Origin: Pseudomonas oryzagri
GTDB taxonomy: Bacteria; Pseudomonadota; Gammaproteobacteria; Pseudomonadales; Pseudomonadaceae
Assembly (NCBI RefSeq): GCF_020831405.1
Contig: NZ_JAJHPU010000015.1
Span: 248,001-312,000 of the forward strand
DNA length: 64,000 nucleotides
Reading direction: 5' to 3'
Part shown: piece after piece, positions 51,051 through 60,220 of the stretch
Numbering within the stretch: the first letter of the stretch is position 1
Layout of the letters: every line of letters begins with the position of its first letter
Notes under the pieces: generated by a model
What the model was told of the DNA's origin: nothing
The model's database searches: none
Seen by the model: only the letters and a program-made list of their open reading frames with translations
Translations under genes and position numbers: made by a program

Positions 51051-51794
51051 TTACTGCGCGGTCTGCAGGCCGGCGCGGATCGCCTGCAAGGCGGCGCGGT
51101 AGTAGGCCTGGCCCTCCGCCGACTCGGCGAAGGCGGCGTACTCGCCGAGCTGGGCGTCGCTCAGCTCGCGGTACACGTACAGCAGGGTGTTCTCCAGCTG
51201 GCCGTCGATCTGCTGCATCAGCCGCTCGCGCTGGCCGCCGAGCATGTCCTGCGGGGCGCCGCCATTGCCGAGCAGCCCGGACAGGCCGGGGAGCATCTGG
51301 CTCAGGCTGTCGGCGGCCACGCCGGCCAGCGCCAGGCTGACCTCGGCGCCGGCCTCGCGCGCCGGCAGGGCCTTGCCCACGCGCTGCACCAGGGCGCGGC
51401 GGGCCGCCGACGCGGTCATCTTGGGCAGGCCGCCGCTGTGGCGGTTGAGTTCGCCCGGCGAGGTGGCGCTCACCTCGCGCTGCACCACGGCGCGGCCCAG
51501 CGGGCTGTCGAAGAAGCGGATCGCCGGCAGCGGGTCGGGCAGGGCCTGGCGCAGACTGGCCAGCGCGCGCTGATCGATCGCCTGCGGGTCGAAACGGCGG
51601 TTGCTGTTGTCGACCAGAGACTGATAGACCGCCGGTGGCAGGCTGCTCTGGTAGCGCTGCTGGGCGTTGACCAGGGCGGCGCTGAAGTGCTCGCGCTGCT
51701 GTGGCCAGCCGGCCAGCTCGTAGAGCAGCTCGTGCTCGTCGGCCCGGCTCAGCAGGCTGACGACACAAAGGGCAAGGGCGATCAGGACACGCAT
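51051..51794 (-). CDS. DUF2059 exported protein
   Basis: A 247-residue protein with a signal peptide (RVLIALALCVVSLLSRA) and a C-terminal DUF2059-like helical domain (about 195-240, ELSDAQLGEYAAFAESAEG). Helical throughout, no membrane segment after the signal, probably periplasmic; function unknown. The start is the ATG at 51794; the long upstream open frame is spurious. Confidence 0.82.
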   Translation of the reverse strand: MRVLIALALCVVSLLSRADEHELLYELAGWPQQREHFSAALVNAQQRYQSSLPPAVYQSLVDNSNRRFDPQAIDQRALASLRQALPDPLPAIRFFDSPLGRAVVQREVSATSPGELNRHSGGLPKMTASAARRALVQRVGKALPAREAGAEVSLALAGVAADSLSQMLPGLSGLLGNGGAPQDMLGGQRERLMQQIDGQLENTLLYVYRELSDAQLGEYAAFAESAEGQAYYRAALQAIRAGLQTAQ

Positions 51795-52052
51795 GGCAAC
51801 TCCCGCGAAACAGGGGCGTATTGTCGGCGCGCGGCGGTCAACTTGTCGAGACAGCTCACCATACCGGTGATCGACAATCGCCCGCCGGCAAGGCGCCTGC
51901 CGAGTTGGTCCGCCGCCACCGGCAATGGTTCCCTGCGACGCGCGGCGAGTCGTGAGCGGGCAGACGACGCTGCGGCAAAAAGCGGCTCGGCAAGCCGTCC
52001 GCCAGCCCGTACACTCCGCCTCCCGTCGCCCCTCGCTGCCCCGGAGTGCGCC

Positions 52053-52676
52053 ATGCGCGAAGCCAGTCCCACCCCCCTTTCGGCCCGTATCCTCGACGAC
52101 CTGGCCGAGCGCGGCTGGTCGGTGCAGAGCGACGCCCTGCCGCCGGGCCTGGCCGGCGCGCTGGCCGCCGAATGCCGCCGCCGCCACGCCGCCGGCGCAC
52201 TGGCACGCGCCTCGGTCGGCCGCGGCAGCGGCCAACTGGTCGACGAGGGCATTCGCGGCGACCATATCCAATGGCTGGGCCGCGGCGAGACGCCGGCCAC
52301 CGACCAGTACCTGGATCTGCTCGACGAGCTGCGCGCGACGCTCAACCGCGAGCTGTTCCTCGGCCTCGAGGACTACGAGTGCCACTTCGCCCTGTATCCG
52401 CCGGGCAGCTTCTACCGCCGCCATCTCGACCGCTTCCGCGACGACGACCGCCGCACGGTGACCACGGTGTGCTACCTCAACGCCGACTGGCAGGCGGAGC
52501 ACGGCGGCGCGCTGCGCATCGAGCTGCCGGACGGCGAGGAGCGCGACGTGCTGCCGGCCGCCGGCACCCTGGTGGTGTTCATGTCCGCCGACTTTCCCCA
52601 CGAGGTGCTGGCGGCCAGCCGCGAGCGCCTGTCGCTGACCGGCTGGTATCGCCGGCGCGGCAGCGGGCCGCTCTGA
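52053..52676 (+). CDS. 2OG-Fe(II) oxygenase (prolyl 4-hydroxylase-like)
   Basis: A 207-residue dioxygenase of the P4Hc type. The iron triad is His124, Asp126 (YRRHLDRF) and His183 (DFPHEVL), with Arg192 placed to bind 2-oxoglutarate. The core includes ECHFALYPPGSFYRRH and TVCYLN. The substrate is unknown; related Pseudomonas PPHD proteins hydroxylate elongation factor Tu, which is a possible role here. The ATG at 52053 follows GGAG by seven bases. Confidence 0.87.
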   Translation: MREASPTPLSARILDDLAERGWSVQSDALPPGLAGALAAECRRRHAAGALARASVGRGSGQLVDEGIRGDHIQWLGRGETPATDQYLDLLDELRATLNRELFLGLEDYECHFALYPPGSFYRRHLDRFRDDDRRTVTTVCYLNADWQAEHGGALRIELPDGEERDVLPAAGTLVVFMSADFPHEVLAASRERLSLTGWYRRRGSGPL

Positions 52677-52753
52677 CCTGCGCGCCTCCACTGGAACCTT
52701 GCGCCGGGCCGGCTAGTCTGTAACGGGATTTTCCCCGCACAAGGAACCTTGCG

Positions 52754-53185
52754 ATGCGCTCTCTGCTCGTTACCTGCGGCCTGCTCGCCGCGGTCACCCT
52801 GGCCGCTCCCGCCATGGCCGAAACCCCGCGCACTCCCGCCCCGGCCGACGCGGCCGTGGCCATCCTCGAACCGGCCGACGGCGCCAGCGTCGCCCCGACC
52901 TTCACCGTCAAGTTCGGCCTCACCGGCATGAGCGTGGCGCCGGCCGGCAGCGACACCCCGGCCTCCGGCCACCACCATCTGCTGGTGGACGTCAGCCAGA
53001 TGCCGGCCATGGACCAGCCGTTGCCGACCACCGAGAACATCCGCCACTTCGGCAAGGGCCAGACCGAGACCGAGCTGACCCTGCCGCCGGGCCGGCATAC
53101 CCTGCAGCTGCTGATGGGCGACAAGAACCACGTGCCGCACCAGCCGCCGGTGCTGTCGGAGAAGATCACCGTCACCGTGAAGTGA
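52754..53185 (+). CDS. DUF4399 periplasmic protein
   Basis: A 143-residue protein with a signal peptide (RSLLVTCGLLAAVTLAAPAMA, cleavage about 22-23) and one DUF4399 domain that includes PADGASVAPTFTVKFGL and GHHHLLVD. The HHH cluster and a later RHTLQLLMGD suggest possible metal binding, not established. AAGGAACC precedes the ATG. It ends in a bidirectional terminator shared with serA. Confidence 0.88.
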   Translation: MRSLLVTCGLLAAVTLAAPAMAETPRTPAPADAAVAILEPADGASVAPTFTVKFGLTGMSVAPAGSDTPASGHHHLLVDVSQMPAMDQPLPTTENIRHFGKGQTETELTLPPGRHTLQLLMGDKNHVPHQPPVLSEKITVTVK

Positions 53186-53195
53186 TGGCGAGAAC

Positions 53196-53225
53196 GAAAA
53201 AGGGAGGCCGAGGCCTCCCTTTTTC
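53196..53225. terminator. bidirectional terminator between the DUF4399 gene and serA
   Basis: GAAAAAGGGAGGCC (53196-53209) pairs with GGCCTCCCTTTTTC (53212-53225). It gives a T-run in both directions and lies between the two convergent stops. Confidence 0.88.
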
Positions 53226-53240
53226 ACATCCGGCGGACGC

Positions 53241-54473
53241 TTAGAACAGCACGCGGCAGCGGATGGTGCCCTTGATCTCCTGGAGCTTCTCCAGGGCCAG
53301 GTCGGAGTATTCCTTGTCGACGTCGACCACCACGTAGCCGACCTTCTCGTTGGTCTGCAGGAACTGGCCGGAGATGTTGATGCCGTTGTCGGCGAACACC
53401 TTGTTGATCTCGCTGAGCACGCCCGGAATGTTCTGGTGGATGTGCAGCAGGCGATGCATGCCCTTGTGCGCCGGCAGGGCCACTTCCGGGAAGTTCACGG
53501 AAGACACCGAGGTGCCGTTGTCGCTGTACTTGACCAGCTTCTCGGCCACTTCCAGGCCGATGTTGGCCTGCGCCTCGGCGGTGGAGCCGCCGATGTGCGG
53601 GGTGAGGATCACGCGATCCAGGCCGCGCAGCGGGCTGGCGAACTCCTCGTCGTTGGACTTGGGTTCGACCGGGAACACGTCGATGGCGGCGCCGATCAGG
53701 TGCTCGTCCTTGATGGCCTGGGCCAGGTGGTCCAGCTCGACCACGGTGCCGCGCGCGGCGTTGATCAGGATGCCGCCCGGCTTCATGGCGCGGATTTCCT
53801 TCTCGCCGATCATCCACTGGGTGGACGGCAGCTCCGGCACGTGCAGGGAGACGATGTCGCACATGCCCAGCAGCTCGTGCAGCGAGCCGATCTGGGTGGC
53901 GTTGCCGATCGGCAGCTTGGTCACCACGTCGTAGAAGTAGACCTGCATGCCGAGGGCCTCGGCCAGCACCGACAGCTGGGTGCCGATCGAGCCGTAGCCG
54001 ACGATACCGAGCTTCTTGCCGCGGATCTCGAAGGAGTTGGCCGCCGACTTGATCCAGCCGCCGCGGTGGCAGGAGGCGTTCTTCTCCGGGATGCCGCGCA
54101 GCAGCAGGATGGCTTCGGCGAGCACCAGCTCGGCCACCGAGCGGGTGTTGGAGTAGGGGGCGTTGAACACGGCGATGCCGCGCTCGCGGGCCGCGTTGAG
54201 GTCGACCTGGTTGGTACCGATGCAGAAGCAGCCGACGGCGACCAGCTTCTTGGCGGCGTCGAAGACTTCCTCGGTCAGCTGGGTGCGCGAGCGGATGCCG
54301 ATGAAGTGCACGTCGGCGATCTTGGCCTTGAGCTCCTCGCCGGACAGGGCGCCCTTCAGGTACTCGATGTTGGTGTAGCCGGCGGCCTTGAGGATATCCA
54401 CGGCGTTCTGGTGCACACCTTCGAGAAGAAGGAACTTGATCTTGCTCTTGTCGAGAGAGGTCGTCTTGCTCAT
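53241..54473 (-). CDS. serA: D-3-phosphoglycerate dehydrogenase
   Basis: First enzyme of serine synthesis, 410 aa, the same length as E. coli SerA. A substrate domain flanks a Rossmann NAD domain (GIVGYGSIGTQLSVLAEALGM); catalytic Arg, Glu and His lie in IGIRSRT/NAARGTVVE/LTPHIGGSTAEAQ. An ACT domain (about 335-410, HIHQNIPGVLSEINKVF) predicts feedback by serine. It is divergent from the D-2-hydroxyglutarate dehydrogenase gene, which drives its reaction forward. Confidence 0.97.
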   Translation of the reverse strand: MSKTTSLDKSKIKFLLLEGVHQNAVDILKAAGYTNIEYLKGALSGEELKAKIADVHFIGIRSRTQLTEEVFDAAKKLVAVGCFCIGTNQVDLNAARERGIAVFNAPYSNTRSVAELVLAEAILLLRGIPEKNASCHRGGWIKSAANSFEIRGKKLGIVGYGSIGTQLSVLAEALGMQVYFYDVVTKLPIGNATQIGSLHELLGMCDIVSLHVPELPSTQWMIGEKEIRAMKPGGILINAARGTVVELDHLAQAIKDEHLIGAAIDVFPVEPKSNDEEFASPLRGLDRVILTPHIGGSTAEAQANIGLEVAEKLVKYSDNGTSVSSVNFPEVALPAHKGMHRLLHIHQNIPGVLSEINKVFADNGINISGQFLQTNEKVGYVVVDVDKEYSDLALEKLQEIKGTIRCRVLF

Positions 54474-54655
54474 CTGCGTAAACCTGTTGTCCCGGGGGTT
54501 GTCTGGGCGGTGGACAGCGCGGGCTGTGCCGACCCGCGAGTCGGCGGCGGCGCGATCGGCGGGGTGCGTATGCTACCATAGCGCCCCCGCGAAGCGCCCA
54601 TCCCCGAGCATGAAGCCTGCTCAGGGTGACCATGAACCGCCCGAGATTTCCGCAG

Positions 54656-56047
54656 ATGAGCCAAGCTGCCCTGATCGAAGAACTGAAGACCCTGGTCGAG
54701 CCCGGCAAGGTGCTGACCGACGCCGACTCCCTGGACGCCTACGGCAAGGACTGGACCAAGCAGTTCGCCCCGGCGCCGCTGGCCATCGCCTTCCCCAAGT
54801 CCATCGAGGAAGTGCAGGGCATCGTGCGCTGGGCCAACGAGCGCAAGGTCGCCCTGGTGCCCTCGGGCGGCCGCACCGGCCTGTCCGCCGGCGCCGTCGC
54901 CGCGCATGGCGAGGTGGTGGTGGCCTTCGACTACATGAACAAGGTTCTCGACTTCAACGCCTTCGACCGCACCGTGGTGTGCCAGGCCGGCGTGGTCACC
55001 GAGCAGCTGCAGAACTTCGCCGAGGAGCAGGGCCTGTACTACCCGGTGGACTTCGCCTCGGCCGGCTCCAGCCAGATCGGCGGCAACATCGGCACCAACG
55101 CCGGTGGCATCAAGGTGATCCGCTATGGCATGACCCGCAACTGGGTGGCCGGCATGAAGGTGGTCACCGGCAAGGGCGACATCCTCGAGCTGAACCGCGA
55201 CCTGATCAAGAACGCCACCGGCTACGACCTGCGCCAGCTGTTCATCGGCGCCGAGGGCACCCTGGGCTTCGTGGTCGAAGCCACCATGCGCCTGGAACGC
55301 GCGCCGAAGAACCTCACCGCCATGGTCCTCGGCGCCGCCGACCTCGACTCGATCATGCCGGTGCTGCACGCCTTCCAGAGCAAGCTCGACCTGACCGCCT
55401 TCGAGTTCTTCTCCGACAAGGCGCTGGCCAAGGTGCTGGCGCGCGGCGACGTGCCGGCGCCGTTCGAGACCGACTGCCCGTACTACGCATTGCTCGAGTT
55501 CGAGGCCAGCAGCGAGGAAGTCGCCAACGCCGCCCTGGAGCTGTTCGAGCATTGCGTCGAGCAGGGCTGGGTGCTCGACGGCGTGATGAGCCAGAGCGAG
55601 CAGCAGCTGCAGAACCTGTGGAAGCTGCGCGAGTACATCTCCGAGACCATCTCGCACTGGACCCCGTACAAGAATGACATCTCGGTCACCGTCTCCAGGG
55701 TGCCGGCGTTCCTCAAGGAAATCGACGCCATCGTCGGCGAGCACTACCCGGACTTCGAGATCGTCTGGTTCGGCCACATCGGCGACGGCAACCTGCACCT
55801 GAACATCTTGAAGCCCGACGCCCTGGCCAAGGAAGACTTCTTCGCCAAGTGCGCCACCGTCAACAAGTGGGTGTTCGAGACCGTGGAGAAGTACAACGGT
55901 TCGATCAGCGCCGAACACGGCGTGGGCATGACCAAGCGCGACTACCTGGGCTACAGTCGCTCGGAAGCGGAGATCGCCTACATGAAGGCGGTCAAGGCGG
56001 TGTTCGATCCCAACGGCATCATGAACCCCGGCAAGATCTTCGCCTGA
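54656..56047 (+). CDS. D-2-hydroxyglutarate dehydrogenase (FAD-linked oxidase family)
   Basis: A 463-residue FAD-binding oxidase (FAD_binding_4 then FAD-oxidase C domain). FAD motifs are ALVPSGGRTGLSAGAVA and GSSQIGGNIGTNAGGIKV; metal and substrate residues lie in FGHIGDGNLHLN near 373-384 and SAEHGVGMTKRDYL. In P. stutzeri the homologous gene next to serA encodes the enzyme that recycles the D-2-hydroxyglutarate made by SerA. An upstream in-frame ATG at 54632 has a better ribosome site (AGGG five bases before), so the N-terminus may be eight residues longer. Confidence 0.9.
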   Translation: MSQAALIEELKTLVEPGKVLTDADSLDAYGKDWTKQFAPAPLAIAFPKSIEEVQGIVRWANERKVALVPSGGRTGLSAGAVAAHGEVVVAFDYMNKVLDFNAFDRTVVCQAGVVTEQLQNFAEEQGLYYPVDFASAGSSQIGGNIGTNAGGIKVIRYGMTRNWVAGMKVVTGKGDILELNRDLIKNATGYDLRQLFIGAEGTLGFVVEATMRLERAPKNLTAMVLGAADLDSIMPVLHAFQSKLDLTAFEFFSDKALAKVLARGDVPAPFETDCPYYALLEFEASSEEVANAALELFEHCVEQGWVLDGVMSQSEQQLQNLWKLREYISETISHWTPYKNDISVTVSRVPAFLKEIDAIVGEHYPDFEIVWFGHIGDGNLHLNILKPDALAKEDFFAKCATVNKWVFETVEKYNGSISAEHGVGMTKRDYLGYSRSEAEIAYMKAVKAVFDPNGIMNPGKIFA

Positions 56048-56063
56048 GGCCGGCGCTCGCGCA

Positions 56064-56137
56064 GGGTGGCAAGCGGCCCACGGCCTTTGCCACCCCGCAT
56101 CGCCACGGTGGAAAACGCCTCGCGGTTCTCCACCCTA
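56064..56137. repeat. double-hairpin intergenic repeat, copy E
   Basis: GGGTGGCAA (56064-56072) pairs with TTGCCACCC (56087-56095). GGTGGAAAA (56107-56115) and CTCCACCCTA (ending 56137) form the second, imperfect hairpin. It fills the gap between the dehydrogenase gene and the FAH-family gene. Confidence 0.65.
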
Positions 56138-56157
56138 CGGATTACCAGGAGTCACGC

Positions 56158-56823
56158 ATGAGCTACCAGCACCAGTACGTCGACGGCACCCGCATCCACT
56201 TCCCGCTGGGCAAGGTAGTCTGCGTCGGTCGCAACTACGCCGAGCACGCCAAGGAACTCAACAATCCGGTGCCCAGCGAACCGCTGCTGTTCATCAAGCC
56301 GGCCACCGCGGTGGTCGACCTGGAAGGCGGCTTCGCCATCCCCGAAGGCCGTGGCGAGGTGCACTACGAGACCGAGATCGCCGTGCTGATCGGCAAGCCG
56401 CTGTCGACCCAGCCGGACGACGACGAGGCCCGCGGCGCCATCTCCGGCTTCGGCCTGGCCCTGGACCTGACCCTGCGCGACGTGCAGGCGCGCCTCAAGG
56501 ACAAGGGCCATCCCTGGGAAATCGCCAAGGCCTTCGACGGCGCCTGCCCGCTGTCGCCCTTCGTGCCCGCCGACGCGGTCGAGGACCTCGCCGACATCGG
56601 CGTGCGCCTGACCGTCAACGGCGAAGTGCGCCAGGACGGCAACAGCCGCGACATGCTGACGCCGATCCTCGCCCTGATCCGCTACATCAGCGGCCACTTC
56701 TCCCTGCAGCCGGGCGACGTGGTGCTCACCGGCACCCCGGCCGGCGTCGGCCCGCTGGGCCACGGCGACCAGCTGGCGCTCGAACTGCCCGGCCTGTGCC
56801 GCTTCGAGACCCACGTGCTGTGA
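56158..56823 (+). CDS. fumarylacetoacetate hydrolase family protein
   Basis: A 221-residue enzyme of the FAH fold, in the group that includes YcgM-type oxaloacetate decarboxylases and acylpyruvases. Metal ligands are expected from VHYETEIAVLIG (two Glu) and ALDLTLRDVQ (Asp), and GDVVLTGTPAGVGPL is the family C-terminal signature. Exact substrate uncertain. It follows the dehydrogenase gene on the same strand, after a repeat. Confidence 0.9.
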   Translation: MSYQHQYVDGTRIHFPLGKVVCVGRNYAEHAKELNNPVPSEPLLFIKPATAVVDLEGGFAIPEGRGEVHYETEIAVLIGKPLSTQPDDDEARGAISGFGLALDLTLRDVQARLKDKGHPWEIAKAFDGACPLSPFVPADAVEDLADIGVRLTVNGEVRQDGNSRDMLTPILALIRYISGHFSLQPGDVVLTGTPAGVGPLGHGDQLALELPGLCRFETHVL

Positions 56824-56934
56824 GTGGCTGGCGGAGCGCAGGCCAGGCCTTCGCTCCGCACCGCTGCTGACCGTTTCACACGCTCTTCAACATTCGGCAG
56901 GCATTCTGTCGCGCCCTGTCCGCAAGGCCGTCCG

Positions 56935-57861
56935 ATGTCCTCTCCCTCCCCCCGCCGCTGCCGCTGGCGACGCCCGCTCGCCCTCAGCCTGCTGCTCGTC
57001 ACCGCCGCCCTGCTGCTCGCCGGCCACCTGCTGCACTGGGACGACCAACTGGGCCTCTACTGGCACGAGCAGCGCACCAGCGCGCAGACGCGTCAGGACA
57101 GCATCTGGCTGCCGGACTACCAGCTGACACTGGAAACCCGCCTGGCCGGCCTCGAGGAAGACGAAACCTCCGGCCTGACCTGGAGCCCGCTGACCGGCAC
57201 GCTGTTCACCGTCACCGGGCAGAACCCGCAACTGGTGGAGTTCACCACCAGCGGGGTGATCCTGCGCCGCATCCGCCTCGACGGTTTCGCCGATCCGGAA
57301 GCGGTCGAGGCCCTGGACGATGGCCGCCTGGCCATCGTCGACGAGCGTCGTCACCGCCTGGCGGTGTTCCACCTCGCGCCCGGCGTCGAGCGCCTCGATC
57401 TGGACGCCCTGCCCAGCTACGACCTGGGCTTCGCCGACTCCGGCAACAAGGGCTTCGAGGGCCTGGCCTGGAATCCGCACACCCGTCGCCTGCTGCTGGC
57501 CAAGGAGCGCGAGCCGCTGGGTCTGTTCAGCCTGCCGTTCCCCGGCGAGGACGGCGCCGCCGGCACCCTGGAGCCGGTCCCCAGCGGCCACCTGCTGGTC
57601 CGCGACCTGTCCTCGGTGACCATCGACCCGCGCAGCGGCCACACCCTGCTGCTCTCCGACGAGTCGCGCCTGCTGGTGGAGCTGGATCTGCAGGGCCAGC
57701 CGCGCAGCTTCATCGGCCTGTTCGGCGGCCTGCACGGTCTGGCGCAAGGCATCAAGCAGGCCGAGGGCGTGGCGATGGACGCCGCCGGCAACATCTACGT
57801 GGTCGGCGAGCCCAATCGCTTCTATGTGTTCAGCCGCCGGCCGGCAGAGGCGCCGCGGTAA
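56935..57861 (+). CDS. SdiA-regulated domain protein, paralogue 1
   Basis: A 308-residue protein with an N-terminal signal anchor (about 15-35, a basic RRCRWRRP stretch then hydrophobic) and a beta-propeller-like SdiA-regulated (YjiK) domain. Repeated motifs are LSGLTW-like (here TSGLTWSPLTGTLF), GFADPEAVEAL, GNKGFEGLAW and KQAEGVAMD. Probably periplasmic; function unknown. It is followed 64 bases later by a paralogue with the same layout. Confidence 0.86.
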   Translation: MSSPSPRRCRWRRPLALSLLLVTAALLLAGHLLHWDDQLGLYWHEQRTSAQTRQDSIWLPDYQLTLETRLAGLEEDETSGLTWSPLTGTLFTVTGQNPQLVEFTTSGVILRRIRLDGFADPEAVEALDDGRLAIVDERRHRLAVFHLAPGVERLDLDALPSYDLGFADSGNKGFEGLAWNPHTRRLLLAKEREPLGLFSLPFPGEDGAAGTLEPVPSGHLLVRDLSSVTIDPRSGHTLLLSDESRLLVELDLQGQPRSFIGLFGGLHGLAQGIKQAEGVAMDAAGNIYVVGEPNRFYVFSRRPAEAPR

Positions 57862-57925
57862 GACTAGAGTCATCAACGGGGGGCAAGCTCGTGGGCGCAC
57901 ATCCACCCACGAGACGCACGCCATC

Positions 57926-58891
57926 ATGCCGAGCGCCCTGCCCATGCCGCTGTCCCCGTCCACGCCGCACCGAACGCGCGGGACTCATCCGCTTCCCTGG
58001 CTGCTCGCCGGCCTGCTGGCGCTCGGCCTGCTGGCCTTCGCCCAGCATCTGCGCCTGTTCGAGCGCGGCTGGTTCTTCGTCCGCGAATGGCAGCATGCCG
58101 GCGAGTGGCGGGCGCACGCCCTCTGGCTGCCGGACTATCGGGTGAGCATCGAGGCGCGCCCGATCGCGGGGGTGGCCGACGATCTTTCCGGGCTGACCTT
58201 CGATCCGCAGCGGCGCAGCCTGTTCGCCGTCACCAACGCCAATCCCGAGCTGCTCGAGCTGTCGCTGGACGGCCGCATCCTGCGGCGCATCGCCCTGCAC
58301 GGCTTCCGCGATCCGGAGGCCATCGAGTACATCGCCCCCGGCCTGTATGTGGTCAGCGACGAGCGTGATCAGCGCCTGATCGCCGTGCGTCTCGACGACA
58401 CCACCACCCGCGTGGATGCCGGCGACGGCGAGCAACTGGCGCTGGGCATGGGCCGTAACGGCAACAAGGGTTTCGAGGGACTGGCTTACGACGCCGCCGG
58501 ACGGCGCCTGTTCGTCGCCAAGGAGCGCGATCCCATGAGCATCTACGAGATTCGCGGCTTCCCCCAGGCCGACGACGGGCAGCCACTGGTGATGCAGGTG
58601 CTCGACGATCCGGCGCGCGACGCCCGGCTGTTCGTCCGCGACCTGTCCAGCCTGCACTTCGACGCGGCCAGCGGCCATCTGCTGGCGCTGTCCGACGAAT
58701 CGAGGCTGGTGCTGGAGCTGGACGGTGCCGGCCGGCCGGTCAGCAGCCTGTCGCTGGTGGCCGGCCGCCACGGCCTGGAGAGAACGATTCCGCAGGCCGA
58801 GGGGATCGCCATGGACGACAGCGGCAACCTCTACCTGGTCAGCGAGCCGAACCTGTTCTACGTGTTCGGCAAGCGGCCGAAAGACGAGTGA
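57926..58891 (+). CDS. SdiA-regulated domain protein, paralogue 2
   Basis: A 321-residue copy of the same family: signal anchor (about 24-42, WLLAGLLALGLLAFA), then DLSGLTFDPQRRSLF, GFRDPEAIEYI, GNKGFEGLAYD, LSDESRLVLELD and PQAEGIAMDDSGNLY. The order and spacing of motifs match paralogue 1, so the pair arose by tandem duplication, but the sequences have diverged well beyond a recent copy. An internal ATG at 57944 is an alternative start. Confidence 0.86.
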   Translation: MPSALPMPLSPSTPHRTRGTHPLPWLLAGLLALGLLAFAQHLRLFERGWFFVREWQHAGEWRAHALWLPDYRVSIEARPIAGVADDLSGLTFDPQRRSLFAVTNANPELLELSLDGRILRRIALHGFRDPEAIEYIAPGLYVVSDERDQRLIAVRLDDTTTRVDAGDGEQLALGMGRNGNKGFEGLAYDAAGRRLFVAKERDPMSIYEIRGFPQADDGQPLVMQVLDDPARDARLFVRDLSSLHFDAASGHLLALSDESRLVLELDGAGRPVSSLSLVAGRHGLERTIPQAEGIAMDDSGNLYLVSEPNLFYVFGKRPKDE

Positions 58892-58900
58892 GCCGCCGAC

Positions 58901-59239
58901 TCACTCCTGGCTTTCGTCGACCAGCACGGCGTCGGGCGCGTGGCGCTTCACCGATTCCATGCCCAGCTTGCAGCCGTCGACCGTGGTGTACATCTGGCTC
59001 TGGCCGATCGTCTGGCCGTTGCCGGCCTTGAGCACGAAATAGGGACGGCCATCCTTGCCGAGCAGCGGTTCGAAGGCGTCCTCGCGGACGGCGTTCTTGC
59101 GCACCGACTCGATGCCGTTGAGCGCCGACTCCCTGGCCTTGTACAGCTCGCTGGTCAGGATCGGCTGGCCGTTGCTGGCCTCCAGGTTGAAGTGGAACTG
59201 GCCGTTGGCGGCCTTCTTGAGGTGGAACTTGCCGGACAT
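58901..59239 (-). CDS. DUF1508 / YegP family protein
   Basis: A 112-residue soluble protein made of two DUF1508 repeats. Each has a K/L-x-NG-Q (F/T) motif: KAANGQFHFNLEASNGQPIL at 9-28 and LKAGNGQTIGQSQMY at 69-83. Function unknown; E. coli YegP has the same two-repeat design. Its stop is only 9 bases from the convergent paralogue 2 stop. Confidence 0.92.
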   Translation of the reverse strand: MSGKFHLKKAANGQFHFNLEASNGQPILTSELYKARESALNGIESVRKNAVREDAFEPLLGKDGRPYFVLKAGNGQTIGQSQMYTTVDGCKLGMESVKRHAPDAVLVDESQE

Positions 59240-59361
59240 GGGGCACCTCCTTGTCGCGGGTCATCGGTTATCGATAACCCTAGTCGCTGGGACCACCGGA
59301 TGCTCAACCGGTTGCCGCGCAGGCTGGAGAAATGCGGTGGAACGTGCGCCAGGCAACAAAA

Positions 59362-59392
59362 AACGCCGGGCGGCGCGAGGCCGACCGGCGTT
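59362..59392 (-). terminator. terminator of rpiA
   Basis: An 8-bp stem AACGCCGG (59362-59369) with CCGGCGTT (59385-59392) around a GC-rich inner part. On the minus strand it lies 20 bases past the rpiA stop and runs into TTTTTTGTTG. Confidence 0.8.
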
Positions 59393-59412
59393 GCGGTGTC
59401 GCGCGGACCGCC

Positions 59413-60084
59413 TCAGTGCTCGAGGCGGCGCACGCCCTCGGCGGTGCCGAGCAGCACCAGGTCGGCCGGGCGGGCGGCGAACAGGCCGTTGGTGACCACG
59501 CCGACGATGTTGTTGATCTGCTCCTCCAGCCCTACGACATCGCCAATCACCAGGTTGTGCACATCAAGAATGATGTTGCCGTTGTCGGTGACGAAGCCCT
59601 CGCGGTACTCCGGGTCGCCGCCGAGCTTGACCAGCTCGCGGGCCACATGGCTGCGCGCCATCGGCAGCACTTCCACCGGCAGCGGGAAGGCGCCCAGGCG
59701 CTCGACCAGCTTGCTCTGGTCGGCGATGCAGACGAAGGTCTTGGCCACCGCCGCGACGATCTTCTCGCGGGTCAGCGCGCCGCCGCCGCCCTTGATCAGC
59801 CGCAGCTGCGCATCGCACTCGTCGGCGCCGTCGACGTAGAACTCCAGCTCGGCGACGCTGTTGAGATCATACACCGGGATGCCGTGGCTCCTCAGGCGCT
59901 CGGCGGTAGCCTCGGAACTGGCCACCGCGCCATCGAAGTCGTGGCGGATCTTGGCCAGCGCATCGATGAAGCAGTTGGCGGTGGAACCGGTCCCTACCCC
60001 GACGATGCTTTTGGCGTCGAGACGCGGGCGGATGAAATCGACGGCGGCCTGGGCCACCGCCTGCTTGAGCTGATCCTGGTTCAT
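59413..60084 (-). CDS. rpiA: ribose-5-phosphate isomerase A
   Basis: Interconverts ribose 5-phosphate and ribulose 5-phosphate in the pentose phosphate pathway, 223 aa. Motifs are [45 protein letters not shown] (catalytic Asp, Glu and Lys region). The start at 60084 follows GAGGAGG closely. Divergent from ilvA. Confidence 0.97.
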   Translation of the reverse strand: MNQDQLKQAVAQAAVDFIRPRLDAKSIVGVGTGSTANCFIDALAKIRHDFDGAVASSEATAERLRSHGIPVYDLNSVAELEFYVDGADECDAQLRLIKGGGGALTREKIVAAVAKTFVCIADQSKLVERLGAFPLPVEVLPMARSHVARELVKLGGDPEYREGFVTDNGNIILDVHNLVIGDVVGLEEQINNIVGVVTNGLFAARPADLVLLGTAEGVRRLEH

Positions 60085-60117
60085 GACGGATTCCGCGAGG
60101 AGGAAAAATCGACCTCT

Positions 60118-60123
60118 ATTATA
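60118..60123 (-). promoter_or_regulatory. candidate -10 element of rpiA
   Basis: A perfect TATAAT on the minus strand, 34 bases before the rpiA ATG. The expected -35 position is GC-rich and does not match TTGACA. Confidence 0.4.
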
Positions 60124-60153
60124 GCGCCATGCCGGCGCCACGCGGCCGGGCCG

Positions 60154-60183
60154 TTGGCCGACCATCGGTCACAGGAGTAGACT
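60154..60183 (+). promoter_or_regulatory. candidate sigma-70 promoter of ilvA
   Basis: TTGGCC (60154-60159) and TAGACT (60178-60183) are 18 bases apart, each matching four of six consensus bases, 38 bases before the ilvA ATG. Confidence 0.35.
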
Positions 60184-60220
60184 CGGTCCATTCTGCCCCT
60201 TTCGCCTGCGATCCCTCCCG

